A DNA stretch of 9,472 bases from Acidobacteriota bacterium (lineage in GTDB: Bacteria; Acidobacteriota; Polarisedimenticolia; Gp22-AA2): positions 1 to 9,472 of the forward strand of contig JAPUIN010000089.1 of the NCBI GenBank assembly GCA_027297005.1, written 5' to 3'. The position numbers and the translations under genes were made by a program. The notes below the pieces were generated by a model, which was not told the DNA's origin, searched no databases, and worked only from the letters and a program-made list of their open reading frames with translations. Shown here piece after piece: positions 6,037-9,472 of this stretch (its first letter is position 1; each line of letters starts with the position of its first letter).

Positions 6037-7290
6037 TCACCCGTTCGGGGTCATATCATTATTAACTTTCGCTCTCAGGGACCCTAAGACCGGCCCGCTC
6101 GGCTCCACCCCGCTCGCCTCACACCCCCGGATCCCCTCGAGGAGACGTCGATAGAGGGCTTCCTGCGCCCGGACCATGCCGTCGATGTCGAACTGGCCGA
6201 GCACCGCCCGAGCCCGCGACGCAAGTCTCGAGCCGAGGCCCGGCTCCTTCAGGAAGCGAACCACTGCGGACGCGATTCGCTCGGAATCATGAACCGGGCA
6301 CACGAGCGCGTTCTCGCCATCCTTCAGAATGTCGGTCGTGCCGTCGACGGCCGTGGCGACGATCGGCACGCCGGTCGCAATCGCCTCGGGAAGGACACGC
6401 GGCAGCCCCTCCCACAGGGAAGTGAGGACCATGACGTCGAGCGCCGCCAGGAGGCGCGGGATGTCCCGCCGCCAGCCAAGCAAGTGGATCCGGTTCGACA
6501 GTCCGAGGGAGGCGGCACGCTCCTTCACTGACTCCCGCAGCTCACCATCACCGACCAGAACGAATGACGCCTGAGGATATTCGCGGGCCACCCGGGCCGC
6601 CATCTCCACGAAATCGAGCGGTGCCTTCTGCCGCTTCAGGCAGGCGATCATGCCGACCACCGGGGTTCCGGCCGGCCGGCCGATCTCCCCGCGCAGCGCC
6701 TCGCGGTGCTCGACGCGCCGCGTGCCCGCCCGCTCGAATTCAGCGAGCCGGATACCGCTGCGGATGAGACTGGAGCGATCTCGGGGGATGATCCCTCTCG
6801 CGTACCCCTCCTCCAGGTTGGCGCGCGAAACGGCGATGAAGTGCGTCGTCAGGGGCGCCACGGCACGCTCCGCCGCCACGATCAGGGCACGCAGCGCGGC
6901 TGGCTGTTCACGATTGAACCCGAAGCCGTGAATCGAGTGGACGATGATCGGGACACGCGCCAGTCGCGCGGCGACCCGGCCGACGATCCCCGCCTTCGAC
7001 GAATGCGTGTGGACGATCCGTGGACGGTCACGCCGCATGAGTCGGGCGAGACTCTTCACGGCCAGGAAATCCTGCCAGGGCCGGATCGGCCGCACGAGCG
7101 AGGGGACGAACGAGAGATCGACGCCCGGCAGCGCCCGGGCTTCGGCATCGAGATACCCGCCCGGGCCGCAGATCAGGCTGGCGTGGAACGGAGGGCGCAG
7201 ATGGGTGACGGTGTACAGCGTGTTGTCCTGCGCACCTCCCAGCTCAAGCCGCGTGATCACGTGGCAGACACGCACGTCCCGCTCGATCAC
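6037..7290 (-). CDS. GT4-family (GT-B fold) glycosyltransferase
   Basis: 417 residues from a GTG start. The N-terminal acceptor domain begins VCHVITRLELGGAQ, the glycine-rich loop typical of GT4 enzymes. HTHSSKAGIVGRVAARL (95-110) and HSIHGFGF (118-125) are further family landmarks. The C-terminal donor domain holds VGMIACLKRQKAPLDFVEM (212-230), LVGDGE (245-250) and the E-x7-E nucleotide-sugar motif EGLPRVLPE (Glu294/Glu302). It should be a cytoplasmic or membrane-peripheral retaining transferase that adds one sugar to a lipid-linked surface glycan. Donor and acceptor are not predictable. The GTG at 7290 overlaps the asparagine synthase stop by 4 bp (GTGA) and has GAGGG 7 nt upstream. The C-terminal tail after about 390 is low in conserved features. 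It is the last gene of the glycan block. Confidence 0.93.
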   Translation of the reverse strand: MIERDVRVCHVITRLELGGAQDNTLYTVTHLRPPFHASLICGPGGYLDAEARALPGVDLSFVPSLVRPIRPWQDFLAVKSLARLMRRDRPRIVHTHSSKAGIVGRVAARLARVPIIVHSIHGFGFNREQPAALRALIVAAERAVAPLTTHFIAVSRANLEEGYARGIIPRDRSSLIRSGIRLAEFERAGTRRVEHREALRGEIGRPAGTPVVGMIACLKRQKAPLDFVEMAARVAREYPQASFVLVGDGELRESVKERAASLGLSNRIHLLGWRRDIPRLLAALDVMVLTSLWEGLPRVLPEAIATGVPIVATAVDGTTDILKDGENALVCPVHDSERIASAVVRFLKEPGLGSRLASRARAVLGQFDIDGMVRAQEALYRRLLEGIRGCEASGVEPSGPVLGSLRAKVNNDMTPNG

Positions 7291-9197
7291 GCTGCCGCCC
7301 TCACCGCACCGGGCCGCATGACCTGCAGCCAGGTCTCGAAGACCAGCAGCGTCCAGATCATTTCGTCGTAATTGCGTTGACCGGCGTGATGGATCTTGAG
7401 GACCGCCGCCACCGCATCGCGGTTCAGATACGGCCGCGAGAGCGCGCCCGGGCCGAGAAGGAGATCCCTCGCCACCTCGTAGAGGTCACCGCGCAACCAG
7501 TGATCGAGCGGTATTCCGAACCCCGCCTTGCGGCCGCGCAGGACCGGCCGGGGAATCCTTCCCTCATACACGCGGCGCAGGAACCACTTGCCGCGCCCGC
7601 CGCGCACCTTATCCCGTGTCGGGATCGACGCGGCCAGCTCGACGATGCGATGATCCAGGAACGGACTCCGCAGCTCGAGACCGAATGCCATCGAGGTGAT
7701 GTCGGCCTTGAACAGAAGATCGTCCGGCAGGTAGCGCTCCTGGTCGGCGCGCATGATCGAGGCGAGCATCGTCGGCGATCGCCACGCGTTCTCGATCGTG
7801 CCGAGCGCCCGCGTCGGATCGATTCCGGCGACCTGCGCCGCGAACTCGCGGCTGTACAGTCGGGAGATGCGGCGCGCGCCGGGGTTCGCCAGCCACAGGG
7901 CGTTGCGCTCGCGGGCCGGAAGCTCCCACCCTTCGAGGAACCGCCGCACCCGCCCCGGCAGATTACGGCGGCTTTTTTCCGAAGAGACCGCCTCGAGCAG
8001 AGCGAAGAACGGCGAGCGCGAGATCAGGCCGGGAATCCAGCCGTACCGGTCTGCCATGATGTGGGCACGGTAGCGGTCGTAACCGCCGAACATCTCGTCA
8101 CCGCCATCCCCGACCAGCGCCACCTTCACGTGGCGGGACACCTCGCGCGCCAGGGTCCACATCGGCAGCAGCGATGGATCCGCGAACGGCACCTGCATGT
8201 GAGAGACGATCTTCGGCAGGTCGTCGAAGCTCCTTCGGCCCACCTCGATCTCGTGCAGATCGATGCCGAAGCGATCGGCCACAAGCCGCGCCTGCGATCT
8301 CTCGTCGTAATCCGACTCGGGGAATCCGATCGTGAAGGCAGTGAAATTGCGGGTCGAGTTGCGCCGCATATGATAGGCGACGGCCGTCGAATCGAGCCCC
8401 CCGGACAGCAGGAGAGCCAGCGGCACGTCGCTCCTGAGACGCATCTTCACTGCCTCGTCCATCAGCGAGCGATAGCGTTCGGTCAACTCGCCCCGGCGTC
8501 GCTCCGGCTGGTGATCGGGATCCGGCAGGCTCCAATAGCGTCGCTTTGTGATCTTCCCCCCTTCGAACACCAGAAGATGGGCCGGCGCCAGCTGCGACAC
8601 ATCGCGGAAGGCGGTGCGCGGGTGGGGGACCATGCGCAGCGCCAGCAGGTGGTGGATCGCCTCCGGATCCGGCTCGGGGGAGAATCCTGGCTCGGCCAGC
8701 AGTCCGCGCATTTCGGAAGCGAAGCGCAGTCCTTCGTCATCGATCCGGTAGAGAAGCGGCTTGACGCCGAGGCGATCGCGGCCGAGGATGAGCGCCCCCC
8801 GTCGGGCGTCCCAGACGGCGAAGGCGAACATGCCGATCAATTTCTCAACCGCCTCGATGCCGCTGCGCAGATACAGATGGAGCAGCACCTCGGTGTCACT
8901 GCCGGAGCGCAGGCGCACGCCGCTCCGTTTCAGCTCTTCCCGCAGCTCGATGTGGTTGTAGATCTCACCGTTGAAGACGATCACGACGCGTCCGTCCTCG
9001 CTCTCCATCGGCATGTGACCCGCGGGCGAAGGATCGAGGATCGCAAGGCGCCGACTGACCAGGCCGGCCCCCGCCGCCGACCACTCGCCGGCATCGTCCG
9101 GACCGCGGTGGGCCATGGCGTCCCCCATCGCGGTAAGGACTGCGCGGTCGACCGGTCGCGTCCTGTCGCGGTAGACGATCCCTCCGATGCCGCACAT
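7287..9197 (-). CDS. asnB: Asparagine synthase (glutamine-hydrolysing), class B amidotransferase
   Basis: 636 residues. The N-terminal glutaminase domain starts Met-Cys2-Gly-Ile-Gly-Gly, with Cys2 the nucleophile after Met removal. It shows MAHRGPDDAG (28-37), SRRLAILD, FNGEIYNH (75-82) and GSDTE (99-103), the glutamine pocket. The synthetase domain has the PP-loop SGGLDS (265-270) and GDGGDEMFGGYDRY (363-376). It uses glutamine ammonia and ATP to amidate a carboxylate. The classic product is asparagine, but homologues inside glycan clusters often amidate sugar acids or serve exopolysaccharide/exosortase loci. Here it sits between an FAD sugar-mutase-like gene and a glycosyltransferase, so a glycan-modifying role is plausible. 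All key motifs are intact. The start is 1 bp after the upstream stop, implying coupling, and the Shine-Dalgarno (GGAAG, 8 nt away) is moderate. The symbol is used in the family sense. Confidence 0.93.
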   Translation of the reverse strand: MCGIGGIVYRDRTRPVDRAVLTAMGDAMAHRGPDDAGEWSAAGAGLVSRRLAILDPSPAGHMPMESEDGRVVIVFNGEIYNHIELREELKRSGVRLRSGSDTEVLLHLYLRSGIEAVEKLIGMFAFAVWDARRGALILGRDRLGVKPLLYRIDDEGLRFASEMRGLLAEPGFSPEPDPEAIHHLLALRMVPHPRTAFRDVSQLAPAHLLVFEGGKITKRRYWSLPDPDHQPERRRGELTERYRSLMDEAVKMRLRSDVPLALLLSGGLDSTAVAYHMRRNSTRNFTAFTIGFPESDYDERSQARLVADRFGIDLHEIEVGRRSFDDLPKIVSHMQVPFADPSLLPMWTLAREVSRHVKVALVGDGGDEMFGGYDRYRAHIMADRYGWIPGLISRSPFFALLEAVSSEKSRRNLPGRVRRFLEGWELPARERNALWLANPGARRISRLYSREFAAQVAGIDPTRALGTIENAWRSPTMLASIMRADQERYLPDDLLFKADITSMAFGLELRSPFLDHRIVELAASIPTRDKVRGGRGKWFLRRVYEGRIPRPVLRGRKAGFGIPLDHWLRGDLYEVARDLLLGPGALSRPYLNRDAVAAVLKIHHAGQRNYDEMIWTLLVFETWLQVMRPGAVRAAA

Positions 9198-9198
9198 C

Positions 9199-9472
9199 TC
9201 AGGCTTCCGCGCGCGCGCGCGCGCCGATCCCCGGCCCGATCCGCGCCGCGAGATCCATGCCGGCCCGGATGGCGCTTTCCATCGAGGAATACTCCCAGAA
9301 CCCGAATCGGCCGGCCGAATGGATGCCGAGTCGCGTGAGGGATTCGAGCAAGCGCGGAACGTTGTCGGCCCGAAAGCGGTCGTAGATCACGTAGGCCGGG
9401 TCGAGGACCCTCACCCGGCGATAGACGATCCGGTCGCCACGCCACAGAATACCGGCGCGGCGCAGGTCCTCG
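9199..9472 (-). CDS. UDP-galactopyranose-mutase-like FAD oxidoreductase, C-terminal end (runs off the right edge)
   Basis: About 90 C-terminal residues, open to the window edge. The segment contains ILWRGDRIVY, then LDPAYVIYD, a stretch ending LTRLGIHSAGRFGFWEY, and SSMESAIRAGMDLAARI. The pattern xYVIYD, then LGIxxxGRFGxWxYxxMxxAIxxG, is the end of the FAD-binding fold in UDP-galactopyranose mutase-like and amine-oxidase-like flavoproteins (protoporphyrinogen-oxidase superfamily), where the GRFG segment touches the flavin. Such genes usually occur in O-antigen or exopolysaccharide clusters, which matches the two genes that follow. The reaction cannot be fixed, because the N-terminal domain and active-site arginines are outside the window. 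The last residues (GARARAEA) are encoded by an alternating CG run. Confidence 0.75.
   Translation of the reverse strand, partial: EDLRRAGILWRGDRIVYRRVRVLDPAYVIYDRFRADNVPRLLESLTRLGIHSAGRFGFWEYSSMESAIRAGMDLAARIGPGIGARARAEA
9208..9224. repeat. Alternating CG dinucleotide tract, 17 nt
   Basis: Eight and a half uninterrupted CG units lie within the last codons of the FAD oxidoreductase gene, just before its stop, and encode Ala-Arg repeats. Such tracts can slip in replication and can adopt Z-DNA. A two-base slip would change the stop used and the spacing to the asparagine synthase start 11 bp downstream. Confidence 0.8.

Noticed and set aside
7377..9338. 653-residue open frame on the + strand
   Set aside because: Antisense to the asparagine synthase over nearly all its length. 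The translation is His/Arg/Gln-rich and shows no domain.
1..9472. Mobile elements, CRISPR arrays, tRNA or rRNA genes, toxin-antitoxin or phage-defence modules
   Set aside because: I saw no transposase or integrase motifs, regularly spaced repeats, tRNA-like cloverleaf sequences or defence-protein motifs on either strand.

Overview
This is a GC-rich window (about two thirds G+C by eye). Every gene I can support lies on the minus strand, so the window is read from right to left. Gene content (type IV pilus/type II secretion components, a sigma-54 style promoter, a surface-glycan gene set, two-component signalling) fits a diderm, Gram-negative-type bacterium. The style of the TPR protein and the histidine kinase reminds me of Acidobacteriota or similar deep-branching, high-GC uncultured lineages. 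That placement is an impression, not a demonstration.

Right block (6037-9472), surface polysaccharide or glycoconjugate genes: the C-terminal end of a UDP-galactopyranose-mutase-like FAD oxidoreductase (cut by the window edge), a class B glutamine-hydrolysing asparagine synthase homologue, and a GT4 glycosyltransferase. They are tightly packed (1-bp gap, then a 4-bp GTGA overlap) and look like the downstream end of a larger glycan operon.

Gap 5884-6036: a near-consensus sigma-70 promoter (TTGACA, 16 bp, TATATT) facing left, and an imperfect hairpin just after the glycosyltransferase stop. The promoter also decides the start of the next gene.

Middle block (481-5883), one apparent five-gene operon: ABC-2 exporter ATPase, its membrane permease, a membrane-anchored TPR protein, a type IV prepilin peptidase, and a PAS-containing transmembrane sensor histidine kinase. 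Junctions are an 11-bp overlap, 0 bp, 19 bp and 13 bp. The start positions given for the ATPase and the kinase are shorter than the longest possible frames, because ribosome binding sites and neighbouring stops favour the internal ATGs.

Left end (1-480): the N-terminal part of a GspH/FimT-like pseudopilin with a class III prepilin signal, preceded by a sigma-54 (-24/-12) promoter. About 100-150 bp further upstream is a cluster of short repeats, where an NtrC-family activator would bind. The prepilin peptidase two genes upstream would process this pilin. The kinase is a plausible PilS-like input to the sigma-54 promoter, but no response regulator gene is present inside the window.

I found no RNA genes, CRISPR arrays, insertion sequences or phage genes. 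The most interesting part is the predicted sigma-54/enhancer control region of the pseudopilin together with the kinase and prepilin peptidase genes beside it. I see no clear evidence for a wholly new system.
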